From Desarmillaria ectypa (lineage: Eukaryota; Basidiomycota; Agaricomycetes; Agaricales; Physalacriaceae): a DNA stretch of 64,000 nucleotides. Location of the stretch: positions 3,100,001 through 3,164,000 of the forward strand of contig JAUDYN010000005.1 in NCBI GenBank assembly GCA_030407005.1, in the 5' to 3' direction. Shown here piece after piece: positions 1-11,271 of this stretch (positions are counted from its first letter, which is position 1; every line of letters begins with the position of its first letter). The notes under the pieces are model-generated. The model ran no database searches. It saw nothing but the letters and a program-made list of their open reading frames with translations, and had not been told where the DNA came from. A program made the translations under genes and the position numbers.

Positions 1-68
1 TCGACCTTTCTATGAGGCTTTTTCATCGCCATGTTGGGACGCTTGGATGCTTGAGCTGACCTGGCCAT
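1..68 (-). CDS. 5' end of a host gene (partial, runs off the window)
   Basis: A minus-strand ATG at 68-66 sits in a near-ideal eukaryotic start context (ACCACCATGGCC) and opens 22 codons reading MARSAQASKRPNMAMKKPHR-KV before the window ends. The peptide is basic (R, K, H rich), as in the tail of a nuclear or ribosomal protein. The motif KKPHR also occurs at the tail/core border of histone H3 family proteins, but the following residues (K-V) do not match the histone continuation, so I do not assign it. CpG is frequent here, unlike the transposon tract to the right, which supports a maintained gene. Function unknown; only the first exon or part of it is visible. Confidence 0.55.
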   Translation of the reverse strand, partial: MARSAQASKRPNMAMKKPHRKV

Positions 69-330
69 GGTGGTAGAAAAAAAATGAGGTCCCCGGCCCG
101 AGACGCCGAAGAGACTCTCACGCTGACTCTGATTTTCATCTTTCCTCATCTTTCTCTCCTATCGCCAACTGAGAATCGACTGTTCTCATGCATAGTCCTG
201 CAACTTTAAACGATGGGGATATTGATGCGCGGGTGACATCTTCTACTACAACACAACATTTACCAAGGCCAGGACTCGTCATGGCCATTGACCTGAGCTG
301 AAAGTAGAGAATGCTATACTAATATTTAGC
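69..330 (-). promoter_or_regulatory. Upstream flank / probable promoter and 5' UTR of the left-edge gene
   Basis: This stretch keeps many CpG dinucleotides (about 69-235 especially) and contains an oligo-A/T run next to the start codon (80-88) and a CT-rich stretch at about 137-170. It is the only clearly undecayed non-repetitive sequence at the left edge. No TATA box could be assigned with confidence. The CpG content falls off near 300, which probably marks the border of the decayed repeat domain. Confidence 0.4.
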
Positions 331-681
331 TGTTATGAATAAAATTTGCGTCTGTGAAGATTTCTACGCACACATCCCTGAAGAACCCACAGAGAACTCA
401 CGAGACGACACTATGTGGCTTCTGATAAGCAAATTGTACCCAACCATTTGTGGTAAGTGCATACCAAATGATCTTCCATTAGATTTCTGATTTCCCATCT
501 GCATGATGCATACAGCCATCGATAACCCTTACACTGCCAGAGTACACATGCATCACATTGCGCAGTTACATTAGTCCTATCTTGAAGGCTATAATTCATT
601 TTTGGAGTCTCCAAAACATCGAAATTTGCTGTCCACTTACAGCAATATACTCAAAGTTTCTATCAGGCATTTGCACCTGAC
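331..681. other. Unassigned, decayed sequence
   Basis: No reading frame longer than about 70 codons and no family resemblance was recognised. CpG is already scarce. It may be the downstream part of the same remnant described at 682-1030 or intergenic sequence. Confidence 0.3.
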
Positions 682-1030
682 TCACTTGTAGCAGGTGCTG
701 TTAAGCTGACTGGCATCTACATAAATAAGTCCTATCATGCGCCTAAGTGATTCCTCAACCCTTCCATTATAATGAGGCAATGTCCCCTCATTCTCTATAC
801 CACACATCTCATCTGTAAAGGTCATGGATATCTGTTTTGGTACCCTAAACCCCAGCCGCTCTGCAGCCTACACTGAGCATGGTGTTCATCCTGGGGACGT
901 AGGCATCCTGAATCACATTGGCAGCTTCAATCATCTCTTCAATATCTTTTGTGATGCTGATGATCCAGTCAATAGCAGCAACATACCATCCAACCTTCAA
1001 CCTCTCCGTCCACTGAATTCCGAACCTCTA
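682..1030 (-). pseudogene. Decayed coding remnant of unknown family
   Basis: On the minus strand a 60-codon open stretch (1027-848) reads plausibly protein-like, including WYVAAIDWIISITKDIEE and a following IEAANVIQDAYVPRMN. Near 850-870 the sense-like reading jumps to another frame and continues to a stop at 684-682 with FTDEMCGIENEGTLPHYNG and SLRRMIGLIYVDA. This looks like one old protein-coding segment with a single frameshift and a stop. I do not recognise the family; there is no retrotransposon domain in it. It lies between the host-like left edge and the first solo LTR, so it could be a relic of a host gene. Confidence 0.35.
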
Positions 1031-2765
1031 TGGATTATACCATGCTGTTATGGCTATAATATCACCAGTGCTGATGTAAACTACATGGAGATATCAGCAG
1101 GTGTTTCCGCCAATGTAACTGGATGAGTGTTGCATACCGCTAAGACCATTATCATCAGCTTTTGCTAACACTCCTTCTATCAGTTTCCAATTAGTATCAT
1201 AAGAGAATCTGTGGCCATCTTATGTCTTCCTAATAGTGCTACAAAACACGAAATTTTAAACAAGGCAGTGATCAAAGAATATGCTATGCCAATGGGGCAG
1301 CTTGGTATAACTATGTCAATAGCTAGCAATATTTGGGATGAGAGGCACCAAATGGTTTCCTATATGTCATCACTGGGTGTGACAAAACAGATTCTTGGGA
1401 TACTGCAGCTGTTGCTAAACTGCCTCATAGTTGCTCAGTCTGCCTTAGCTTTATTGTGGCCAGTATGGCAGGTGGAAATATAAGAGCTAGTCATACTTGG
1501 AGTACTGGATTATCAGCAGATACACATGCTTACCCTCTTCCCCATGCAAAATAAGATCCCTTCCTTGGATAATTAGGCACCCTGTCCACAATTATCTGGG
1601 AAAGTGCTTTCGTTCACTCATTTTTCATACTTCTGCTCTCTTATGAGCTGGATATCACATGGCATGCCATCAGTAATGGATAGTGATAATGATATAGGCT
1701 CAAATGCAGAATGGGTATCGGACATGGGCTTCGACTGTGAGACATAATGAAGTGAGTCTAATGGCACTAATTGTGATGGTACTGTGACAGAAGTTGGCAG
1801 TAATGGCACACGAGAGGTCAGATGAAAGAATGTCAATTAGAGAGTTCTGTTCTGTATGTAGGAGTATTCTAGATCTTATATACTAGTAGAATAGGGTCTA
1901 CACTATAAGGAGAACTCAGCTAAAGTAAAAGGAAATGGACACAATGAGCGATAGAAAAGCAGGAATCCTGCAGTAAAGTAAACGAGCCATAGAATAGAAG
2001 ATAAGATAGGATTTGAAGAGAGAGATAAAGAGAATGGGAGTACTGGCACGAAGCTGGAATGAATCTCCTACACTAATTGTATCTGAAAAATAACATGTTT
2101 TATTGGCCCATCAGCTCATAAATCCATCAGCGGCTATGAATTCATATCTCTTGGAGAAGGTGAGATTCACTTTGATTTCACAAATCTGTATTGTTGTATT
2201 CATATATTTTAGGATCCATCCCTTGATATCATAGTCACACATGATGAAGGATGGATGGAGATCATTCAAGAGTTCGATATATATGAAGACACTATGGATG
2301 AAAGTCTCTAGGCCTGGATTAAGAAAAGCTGGATGAAAGGTTTCTTCTATTGACAACCAACTCGATAAGCTTAAGTACAGTTAATGTGGCCATGGAGTAA
2401 GACTCAGATGATCAACTTGATCACCTAATTGTGAGTTGTTTTATTATTGAATGCTACAAAACATGTTTGACATTCTAGTAGGCTCTGCAATCCTTATCTG
2501 TTGTGGAAGTGACCTTCAAGAGATGTTTAGAGAATGTGGTCAGTATGCCCTCCAGACCTCAATGCATTAGCCATACTAAAATGAAAGCAGAGCATATGGA
2601 GGGAGGGAACAACTGAGGATGCTATGGTCTGTTTGAAAGTTATCCAGAGTGAGAAGAGAAGTGGTTATAAGGTAGTTTCTTCCTCTCTCTTCAAGAGCTA
2701 CTTTGTCTTCATTCAGTGTAAAATAATTGTTATCTGGAGGCTCAGAGATAGAGCACACTTGCTGC
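1031..2765. other. No recognisable gene; decayed AT-rich sequence
   Basis: Only short frames are present. A minus-strand open stretch at 2111-2356 (81 codons, no ATG start needed) and its plus-strand shadow both look weakly protein-like, but neither resembles a known family. No LTR ends, polypurine tract or terminal repeats were found. Confidence 0.3.
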
Positions 2766-2770
2766 TTATC

Positions 2771-3154
2771 TGTTAGGATCCTGTCTAACACATGATCTTA
2801 GGACTGTGTGTCACTCTTGGGCTGTCTCACATTCAGACAATCACCCATAATAAGAGGATGGCTTGGTCTTTAGAGAAGTGTAGAAGAAGATATATAGATT
2901 GAATTTGGTCAGAAGATAGAGAGTAAGTACCAAACTACTCTACTTTATATATGAAAGTACTGTGTTTATTAATAGGTGAAACATGAAAGTTCATGCATAA
3001 AATGTTGAGAGTCAGATGTCCATTAGCCAACCATAATGAAGTTATTAGGAATGGATAGGACATGAGAGGTTTGGTGGGATGGAGTCCTGGTATCACTGTT
3101 GATGCATGAGTGATGTGATGTAAAATATGATAAGATAATGGAAAAATCATAACA
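2771..3154 (-). repeat. Solo LTR, Gypsy type, with 5-bp target duplication
   Basis: The 384-bp sequence begins TGTTAGGATCC and ends AAAAATCATAACA, the same termini as the other LTRs in the window. Its beginning aligns with the LTRs at 10845 and 25377 (shared block GGGCTGTCTCACATT). It carries the reversed TATA-like block (cttatat) region typical of the family. Flanks are TTATC (2766-2770) and TCATC (3155-3159), a 5-bp target duplication differing by one transition. No internal sequence adjoins it, so it is a solo LTR left by LTR-LTR recombination. Confidence 0.75.
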
Positions 3155-3159
3155 TCATC

Positions 3160-4589
3160 CAAACATTTTCCCTTTTTTCAGCATGAATGTCAACCTATTT
3201 GTATCCTATATGTGCCTCATGTCACCATGGATGAGCAACAGTGACATCATATTATTCCTGGAACAAAATACAAATCATGATCAGCTACAATTCATGAGCT
3301 CTCTCTACTACCATGCTTGAAAAGATATCTGTTGTAACTATTGCAGTGGGAGGCTTGCTGAGCAGAGAATACTAAATTGTTAGCTACTAGAGCTTAAGAT
3401 GAGCTCCTTAAATACTACAGAATATATCTAGAATGTTAAGTACCTAATTATATCCTAGTATTGTGCCAAATTGATAGTATCAAAGGTTCAGGAATCTTTT
3501 GGCACATGCTTGAAGTTGCAAAGCCCAACAATATCTAACTCTCTTATATCAGATTATCAAAATAGCAAGTGGCCTTAACTATCTTTATAGCCTCAATCCT
3601 ATTATCATACACTCCAATATTTGTGGAGTCAGTTCATGTTTTATTTCAGTCAAATTCATACTTATCTCCCTTTCTAGGCTAATATAATTATCACTGATGA
3701 CTTTACTTGTTGTCTTGGAACCTTCAGAACATCTTTTGCAGTTGACAGAATCTGCACTTTACCACTGACAAAGATACAGATGTCTTGATCTCTCAATTCA
3801 TGATGGATTGCATCTAAGCTGATTTGCTCTGACAAAACAGAAGGGGAGATTAAGATGAAAACTGCATCAAGAGATGTATATTCCTTTGCATGCACACTGA
3901 TTGAGATATGAATATCAGTTCTGATGTTTTATACAAAACTCATGGTAGTATAGACATACACAAATCATCATCTATGCACAGATATTGTGGGTGAGGAAGA
4001 GATTTATGGGCAGATTTCCATGGGAAAGAAACCTTTAATCTTGCCAAATAAAATACCATCTGGATGCCTGTATGACCTTTGTTGAAATCCCAGGTGTTGT
4101 GCAGAGTAGACTCTAGGCTGATAAAGTCAGATGTAAAGAAATTATTATTCTATAGCTTCTACAGAGCTTATATTTATACTACTTTGCACTAGAATCTAGA
4201 ATGTACTACAACTTTCTACTCCTCTTGCACTTACTCATTGACTCTCAGCATGATATTAGATTGCTCCTTCTAGAACTTTCCAGAAAAATCCCAACAACCT
4301 TATTCAGCATTGTCTTGAAGGATCAACAGCAATTGGGTACTATTCTCCCCATGCTTACTTTCAAATCAATGCCAAATTTGGGAATTCATGTGTAATATTT
4401 GGCAATCACCATTTGTTTTCTGGTGAGTAGCCTCTGTTTCCTTGCTAATAATAGTGTTTGCACCACTATTATCTATTTAATATGGAATATTATTTTAGTG
4501 TGATGTTCAGTTAGTCTGAGTCTTGTTGAGTAAAGGAGAGTAAAGGATTAATAAGAGAAACAAAGTACTAGAAGAATACAGGATAGTAT
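3160..4589. other. No recognisable gene; decayed sequence
   Basis: AT-rich and nearly CpG-free. A minus-strand open frame at 3674-3895 contains SPSVLSEQISLDAIHHEL and reads like a coding relic, but I cannot assign it. Nothing else supports a gene. Confidence 0.3.
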
Positions 4590-4807
4590 TTAATCAGGTT
4601 TAAAGATTTATTTATATAAGTCTAATTGGTAAGAGCTACTCAATTTTTTAAGTCCTCTACCTTTCCTCATACTTATTCACAGCATTGGCTGCTCCAATGT
4701 GTGTATCTCCATATTCAGGATATGTGGTCTCAGCCTCTCTCCAGGAGTCTTAGCCATCTCACCACTTTCCTTCCCATGTTTTTCTTTTCTCTTAGACTAT
4801 AAGTATC
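4590..4807 (+). repeat. Dispersed ~220-bp repeat, copy 1
   Basis: From TTAATCAGGTTTAAAGATTT to CTTAGACTATAAGTATCTG this aligns base by base, with scattered transitions, with 62388-62612 in the same orientation. It contains a polypyrimidine stretch and no open frame. The copy ends exactly where an LTR-like TGTTACAATTTTATC begins (4808). It could be part of an old non-autonomous element or an untranslated end of a lost gene family. Confidence 0.6.
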
Positions 4808-5698
4808 TGTTACAATTTTATCTATTTTCTTTCTTTTATCTTATCTTATCTAAGCATTGATTTTATCACATCTAATCTCAGCATTTATTATAGATCATAG
4901 TGTGCTGCACCACATATATATATGCACTAAAGACTTTTGCAAGCTAGTATTTGCCACAGGACTAATAACACTCACCTGCTCAGTTAATGGGAATACAGGA
5001 CTAGGATCTACTAAAAATAAAGACCAGGAACTATGTCAGATATAATGGATGACTATCTGCCAGTGGAAGTCTGCACCTCTGTCTTAATATCACCAAGAAT
5101 AGTGATCTCATATGATTTCTCCCTAGAAGAATCTTTTAGGAGTGTAAAAAGAGGGTAGACATGATAGAGTGGGTCACTACTTGGCAAGATTTATCAGAGT
5201 AGATAGGTATAGGAGTAGGAAGTCAGCTTGGTTCTGAGAAGTATAAAAGCACTAAATGTAACTAGAGAAATTAATCAAGCTCATAGCATACTAAAAGAAT
5301 AAATTTCTTATCTAAGCCTCTAGCTTAGCATACTTTAGCAGCCTCACACCTAGTATTGCTAGTGGATAGCATGAAAGCTTGTTGCTATTGCTCAGAACTA
5401 GCTCTTAAAGCTCAATCTCTTGAAAGGATATTGAGTCTCACTTTTTCACTCTTCTCCACTATCAGAAGCAGATCCAAACTGATCTAAAGCAGGTGATTTT
5501 TGTATCTTCTCATATACTTACTGTATACAAAAGATCTTGCAAAAGCAAACTATAATTCTCTCACCAAAGAGTTTGCTAGCCTTACAAGTGGAGCTCACTA
5601 TGAGAAGGGATTGAACTACAATTGTAAGAGAAAGGATCTTTTATTCAATTCTGTGATGCTTAGAAGTTGAAGCACTCAAAGCTACTCTACAAGCCACT
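4808..5698 (+). repeat. Truncated LTR-like start followed by unassigned sequence
   Basis: TGTTACAATTTTATC at 4808 followed by repeated CTTATCTTATCTAAG resembles the first ~90 bp of the plus-oriented LTR of element F (7078 on), including TTTTATCACATCTAATCT. The similarity fades after about 4900. From there to 5698 I see only short frames and no domain; no matching LTR 3' end was found. Confidence 0.35.
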
Positions 5699-7077
5699 AT
5701 GAGTGATAGAATATCTGATGAGGAGGATCTCTTTGACTTGGTACCAGATAACAAGTCAAGACACTTTCATTATGATACAGCCTTCACATCCATATATAAA
5801 CAAGAACTATAGGCTATCCTAGAATTCTCATCAACAGAACAATTGCATTCAGAGGGTGTATCTGCAGAGTTACCCATCTGCCAATGATTGAGTTCAGACC
5901 CAGAGCCTACCAGCTCACACCCAATTAACCCAGTACTATATTATATCTGGTCTCTAGAGTTAGAAGATATAAGTCTGTCTCCTTCACCAAGTTTCTTATC
6001 ACCAGACAGAATATATCATTAGGCTAGGAATAGAAGAATCCATCTACATTTTAATATGGCACATCAATCACAACTACCTATCAGAGGCTCTAGCAGTGTC
6101 TTAAGCTGAGGGTGAAAAAGAGATCAAGACTTGATAATCCTATCTATCTACTTTAATAAGGTAGAGTGGACATGTAAAGCTGTCAGACAGCAAATGAATT
6201 GAGATTTTATCCAGATAGCAATCCTATATGTGGACCTGATCTAGGACAAACTTATGATGGAAGTCATCTAAAGCCATGCCAGCTAATGTGGCCACAGTAA
6301 ATTAAACTGCTTTTAAATTTAAAATATATGAGTTCTATCTGAAGTCTAATAAAACCTGCTGCTACATGCCTGCTCACCTGGAAAAAGTAGCTAGAATATT
6401 GAGAGTCTCACCTATAGTATCATTAGATGAATTTGGTCACTTTGATAAATATATTCAAAGCATTGGATTAGACCTTATTATAGAACCAACCTGCTCATGT
6501 CAGTGCATGAATATGCTAGGGCATACATATCTGCTATCCATCTAAAATTAAAAAATGTTGGTTGACTAGCAGTTGGCTATACTATTCTTTAATCAGGATC
6601 TAGCACAATCTTTCTCTGTGAAAGAGGTACAAAAGGCTGTCAAGTATACACTAGAAAGCTATAGATCCTCTTATGTCAATCTTACTCCAGTATATGTGTT
6701 ATATACACCTCAATCAATGCTGTTATCATTCTCTATGTAAGGTCAGCAGGTAGCATCTGCTCCAGTTTATAGACAGCCTCTAGTAGCATCTGTGGAAAGT
6801 ATAGCTGAAATGATAAATGCATTACAACAGACATCTGCTATAGGTCTGTCACTTATCTTCTATAGTTTATATAGGTATTTATCCTATAGGCAGCCAAATC
6901 CTGCAATGCTAGGCCAAGCAGCTGCACCAGCTACTCTGCAACAAGCTGCTCCTTCTATTAAAATAGAGTCTATAGAAGAAAGATTACTGGCTGCTATCCA
7001 GAAACTTGTAGACAAAGAAGAAGCCAGCAGCAATAAGAGAAAATGTAGATATGATGGATGTGACACAGGTTACAAGG
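5699..7077 (+). pseudogene. Decayed gag-like protein of an unidentified retroelement
   Basis: An ATG at 5699 starts MSDRISDEEDLFDLVPDN, acidic and protein-like, followed by many stops. The open portion at 6792-7077 contains INALQQTSAIGLSL, an alanine-proline stretch (AAAPATLQQAAP), a charged helix (IEERLLAAIQKLVDKEE) and a basic end with two cysteines (KRKCRYDGC). A charged helix followed by a basic Cys region at the end is reminiscent of a Gag entering a zinc knuckle, but the frame is cut at 7077 by the LTR of element F. It is unlike the Gag of the other elements here. Family and function unknown. Confidence 0.35.
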
Positions 7078-7517
7078 TGTTTTTATTTTTTTAATTTTTC
7101 TTATCTTATCTTACTTAAGTGCTGATCTTATCATATCTAATCTTAGTGTCAATCACCAATTCTGGACCAGTCATCTTATTGATATCAACCAACAACTAGC
7201 TATTGTACTATGGCTCACAACAGTCACTCTATTATGCTATTGTCTTTCTTGTTTCATGTGTGGACTCATTGTTTCAATAGCTATTATTAGACCCCCAGTT
7301 TTAATATATCAGTAGTATAGCTCTTGCTGTATATTTTTCAGCTTTGAGCTAAGTTTAATCATACTAAACTTTACTTGTTGACTCATTCCTCTTACCTAAG
7401 GCTAAGACTTTAGTCTCACTCTCTTGTTAACAACATTCTGAGACTTAGTGGATGACTGTATGAATGTGATACAGCCCATTATTTACTCTTATTGTCTAAT
7501 AGAGTTCAAGTCTAACA
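7078..7517 (+). repeat. Element F 5' LTR
   Basis: 440 bp, TGTTTTTATT... to ...AGTCTAACA. Internal blocks GAGCTAAGTTTAATC, GCTAAGACTTTAGTC and GATACAGCCC are shared with the LTRs at 60783-61232 (reverse) and 61233-61498. The predicted RNA start AGCTTTGAGCTAA (7340-7352) is nearly complementary to the sequence just after the LTR. Flank CAAGG (7073-7077) is the expected 5' half of a target duplication; the other half is not in the window because F is interrupted. Confidence 0.7.
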
Positions 7518-7518
7518 A

Positions 7519-7531
7519 TTAGCCTAAAGCT
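7519..7531 (+). other. Element F primer-binding site (self-primer type)
   Basis: TTAGCCTAAAGCT lies one base after the LTR. It pairs at 11 of 13 positions with AGCTTTGAGCTAA inside the LTR (7340-7352); the two mismatches are adjacent C/T differences explained by one transition in each partner. No TGG-type tRNA 3'-end complement is present here. Confidence 0.6.
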
Positions 7532-7578
7532 TCTTCTTTCTCTTTTCCTCAGCAACCTCTAATACTATTGAAAACTGA

Positions 7579-9514
7579 ATGCAAATAACCACTGACCTCT
7601 CTATGCAAACTCTTCTCATCCTCATAACAGCCATCATAGCTGTAGTGGGGATATTCACCTTTTCCCTTATATTCTTTTGTTACTACCATGAAATATACCA
7701 GTAGGTAGCAAGTGCATGTCATACAAACCAACAAACCTATAACCCTTGACCTCACATCTACTTACTGTGTCACTATATCACTGTTCAGCCTTCTGGAAGT
7801 GTCTTCACAATGCTCAGACCTATATCTGAAGGCCAGTTAGACTGAGTTAATTATTAATGTGTTGAAATAGATATTAGGGAAGCAGGCCAGCATATCTTCA
7901 CTCACATCAGTCCAGAAACCTTCCTAATTGCCAATGACCAGTCTAATGAATCTGATGTACTAAGCAGATTCAGACTAGGCCTCACAACTAAAGACTCTCT
8001 CTATGCATTCTCTGACATCACCCAGCCTGATTATAAGGCATTCAACACCCATACTATCATTACTCTTCAACCTAACTCTCCCACTCTTGGGAATAGTCAC
8101 ATCACTATAACATTATGAAAATTAAATAGAAGAGAGCCAGGTGGATCTAGAATCTGAATATCTTTAGATTCTGGAAAGCTATTATATGGCTCTCACCTCA
8201 GATGTGACATGGCTCACATTAACAATAGAAAGACTATGGAGAGAAACAGGAGATCTTAGTGAGAAAGAAAAAATCATTAGAAGTAGTGCAATAGAGCAAT
8301 TCATCATATTATTTAATGAATGATTTTCTCAACACTCCTACCAGATGCTAGAACCCTATCAAATCTCAAACAATCCCCTATCCACTATCTGACTACCCAA
8401 TATCAGGATGCCAGGAAGCCAATTTCAAGACACTAGCTGAATAATAGTCAGTGTGAGACCTTTTTCAGCCCCAGTCTAGATTCTAGACACTGGACTGATC
8501 TGCAGAGATCCACCCATAGAATCTGATAACTCAAAGTATTCTTTGAGCAGCAAAGATCCAGAGTAGTGGTCCCTCCCTTAGGGACTGCTGAAATGAAAAC
8601 ATAAACTGCTCCCATCTCAACCTAGTGGGAATATGACTGATGAGGCACCTTGGACTGGATGTCAGCCTGAGCTAGTACAAAAACTGGAGGTTTTCAAAGG
8701 AGAATCCAATGATATTGACAGATTCATCATAGATTATAAGGTGTACTTCTAAGTACACAATGCATATATATTCCCAGACCTATACAAGATCACCTTCACT
8801 CTGTCCTATTTTAATGGATGAGCTAAGGATTGGTGGATAATAGAGATGGCCAAGCTAAGAAGCTCAAGTAGAGGAAAATTCTGATTCCCCTCATAGAATA
8901 ACTTTGTCAAAATGATTATTGACAAGTTCAAAGATGCAGCAGTAGAGAAAGTGCATAAAAAGAAGATGTATGATCTTCAAATGGGCAACAAGACTGCTCA
9001 GGAGTATTTTCAAGAGTTGAAGAAGCAAGCCAAGCTGACTGGTCTCTAAACTGATATTGGTTTTTGCAGACACATGATTGAGGAACTCTGCTAAGAAGTG
9101 CCCAAATCATATACTTTGGCTATCTCAAAGCTTGAGATCTTTATCCTGGTTGGCTACAAGGAATGGAAGGAGCAGATTATTATGATGAACCAGAAGTGAC
9201 AATGCCAGCAGATTATAGACTCAATCTATGATGTTTATCCAAATAATAAAAAGTTCAACAACAATGCCAAAACTTTAAAGAGAAGTTCTAGTATGATAAG
9301 TGGAATGCTGGAGGAGAGGACTGGCACTAGTACTATCTACAGTAGTCAAGGACAGCTGATGGACATTGACATTCTCAAAGTGGAAGACAAATGTTTCTGC
9401 TGCAAAAAGAAGAAACATCAAAGCAAAGACTTTCTAGAGTAGTTATAGAACAAGAAGAAGAAGGAGATTAGAGCCTCAATGATCAAAGAGGTAAAAGACA
9501 GTGCCAGAAAGTGA
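7579..9514 (+). pseudogene. gag: Element F gag (pseudogene) with N-terminal hydrophobic segment
   Basis: The ATG at 7579 follows GAAAACTGA, a context identical to that of element I. Residues 10-34 form a hydrophobic stretch (TLLILITAIIAVVGIFTFSL then IFFCYY) that would span a membrane. Homology to element I Gag follows (IDIREAGQHIF; LFNE.FSQHSYQML). The core gag region near 8690-9180 resembles the other elements (GDTIDR..IDYKVYF, CKDWW, ENTPEQ). The knuckle at 9392-9435 reads C-F-C-C with final Cys changed to Phe (KDF), so it is broken. Many TGA/TAG/TAA stops interrupt it. The Gag stop is TGA at 9512-9514, inside a small hairpin. Confidence 0.7.
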
Positions 9515-9599
9515 GTGATTTCACTTGCTTGGTAGAAGGACAGTCTGATGTGTATTCAGAACTTATTAAGCAGACTGATAGTATTTCTGTAGATACTTT

Positions 9600-10844
9600 T
9601 ATCTATGTATTCAAATATACTCTCAATTATCTCTGGCACTCAGATACAAAAAGAATCACACAACTGATATGCTATTCTAACAGAAGACTAGAAAGATATA
9701 CCATCAAGAAAAAAGAATGATTTGCTCAATTGTCCATAAGAATTAAGTAGGCTGAACTAGAGACAGAGAGTCTTTAATAAAAATACCAAGTCAAAAGTGA
9801 CTATTGTCAAGATATCCAATGAAGAAGATGACATTATCTTCCAGAAATATCAGAAAGCTGTGAAGAAGGAAGCATAAGAGGATGAAGCTAGAGAGAAGAA
9901 AGCAAAGAGATATGAGAGAAAGATAGCAAAGCATATATCTCCAGAAAAGAAAATAGAATGGCTAAAGCTCTTTGAGACCAAATAAACTTGGAGAGCCATC
10001 AAGGAGTGGCCAAAATGATCCTGATAAACTAGATCCACAAGCACTATATAGAAGAAGTGGTGGATAATCTTCTAGAAGGAATCCACAATGCTGAGTGTTC
10101 CTGAGCATTGGAATGGCTTGATGAACTCCAAAAGCCTGTTTGATATCATCTCCAGACTCATAATAATAAAAGGCAGGATCTCCAAGTCTCTATACAGATT
10201 GAAATCTTAGACAGCCACTGCACTCTAGGCATGATGGCCTTAATTGATAGTGGCTGCACTGGGAGCTTTATTCACAGCTCCTATGTGTATGTGTACAATC
10301 TCAGAACACATCCCACAGCTAATCTCATACTTGTGTACAATGCTGATGGATCTTACAACAAGGCAGGAGAAATCACTGCATTTATCAAACTACATCTCAA
10401 AGTAGGAGACTATAGTGAATGGATTGACCTAGTAGTCACTGATCTTGGAAGCAAAGAGATATTCCTTGACCATGACTGGCTAGTATACCATAATCCCATC
10501 ATCAACTGAGAGACTGGCAAAATCATTTTTGCTTACTGTCATTATGTAAGACAGCCATTCATGATTCCCAATGCAGATTCTGATGATGAATAGGAGTTGG
10601 AAGAAGGAGAAACCATCCTAGCAGTGAACTTTTAAGAAGAAATAGAGATACAAATAATGCATAAAGCCAATGAGCTTGCTGCCAAAGCCAATGAAGAAAA
10701 AACCAAGAAATCCTTTAAAGACATGATATCAAAGGTGTACAAAGACTTCAAAGAGAACTTTGATAAACTTCCTAAGCAAAAACTATGGGATCATGCTATC
10801 AAGCTGGTCCCCAATGTCAAATCCATCCTAGACTGCAAAGTCTA
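9600..10844 (+). pseudogene. pol: Element F pol, 5' part: leader, protease, start of RT region
   Basis: A decayed, lysine-rich leader (9600-10200) precedes an aspartic protease whose active site is intact: ALIDSGCTGSFIH with D-S-G at 10246-10254. The protease continues VYNADGSYNKAGEI and DLVVTDLGSKEIFLDHDWL. After an acidic linker (ELEEGETILAVN) come LPKQKLWDHAIKLVP and DCKVY, the segment just before RT. The frame is cut there by the LTR of element B (10845). The rest of F pol was not found in this window. Internal stops at several places make it a pseudogene. Confidence 0.8.
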
Positions 10845-11271
10845 TGTTAGATCTGATTTTTTACATGATTTTTTGGATGTGCTAATCTCTCAGGCTGTCT
10901 CACATTTGGACAATCATTCATGGAGGTGTGGCTGTAGTCTTCTGAATCTGAGAAAAAGAAGCTAAGGTCTTAGCTGAGTTCTTAGAGTGAAGGATTAGTA
11001 TGAATAAACTTTAGCTCAAAGCTGGGGTTTATACAGCAAGAGCTACCCTACTTATATATAAAAACTAAGGGTCCTAATATAGATACAGTAGTATGTAGTC
11101 TATGTATGAAACAATAAAAAATATCTGTTAAGCTAGCAACTGTTGTGAGCTATAGTATAATGGCTGAAGTCATTTGATATAGGCAAGATGATGATAGCAT
11201 GATGATAATATAATGGTAATTATTGAGATAAGATAGGCACTAAAGATAAGATAAGTGAAAAAATCATAACA
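10845..11271 (-). repeat. Element B 3' LTR
   Basis: 427 bp, TGTTAGATCTG... to ...AAATCATAACA. It aligns with the solo LTR at 2771 (GGCTGTCTCACATTTGGACA) and, in its R region, with the F/I type (TTTAGCTCAAAGCTGG). It lies immediately next to the 3' end of B pol and interrupts F pol at the DCKVY codons. The expected target duplicate on the F side is GTCTA (10840-10844); the partner could not be found because the 5' end of B is missing. Confidence 0.7.

Noticed and set aside
1..68. Histone H3 / centromeric H3 assignment
   Set aside because: Only five residues (KKPHR) match and the following K-V does not fit; kept as unknown.
7518..7540. tRNA primer-binding site (TGG...) after the LTRs
   Set aside because: No TGG-type complement of a tRNA 3' end follows any 5' LTR here; the self-complementary segment explains the site better.
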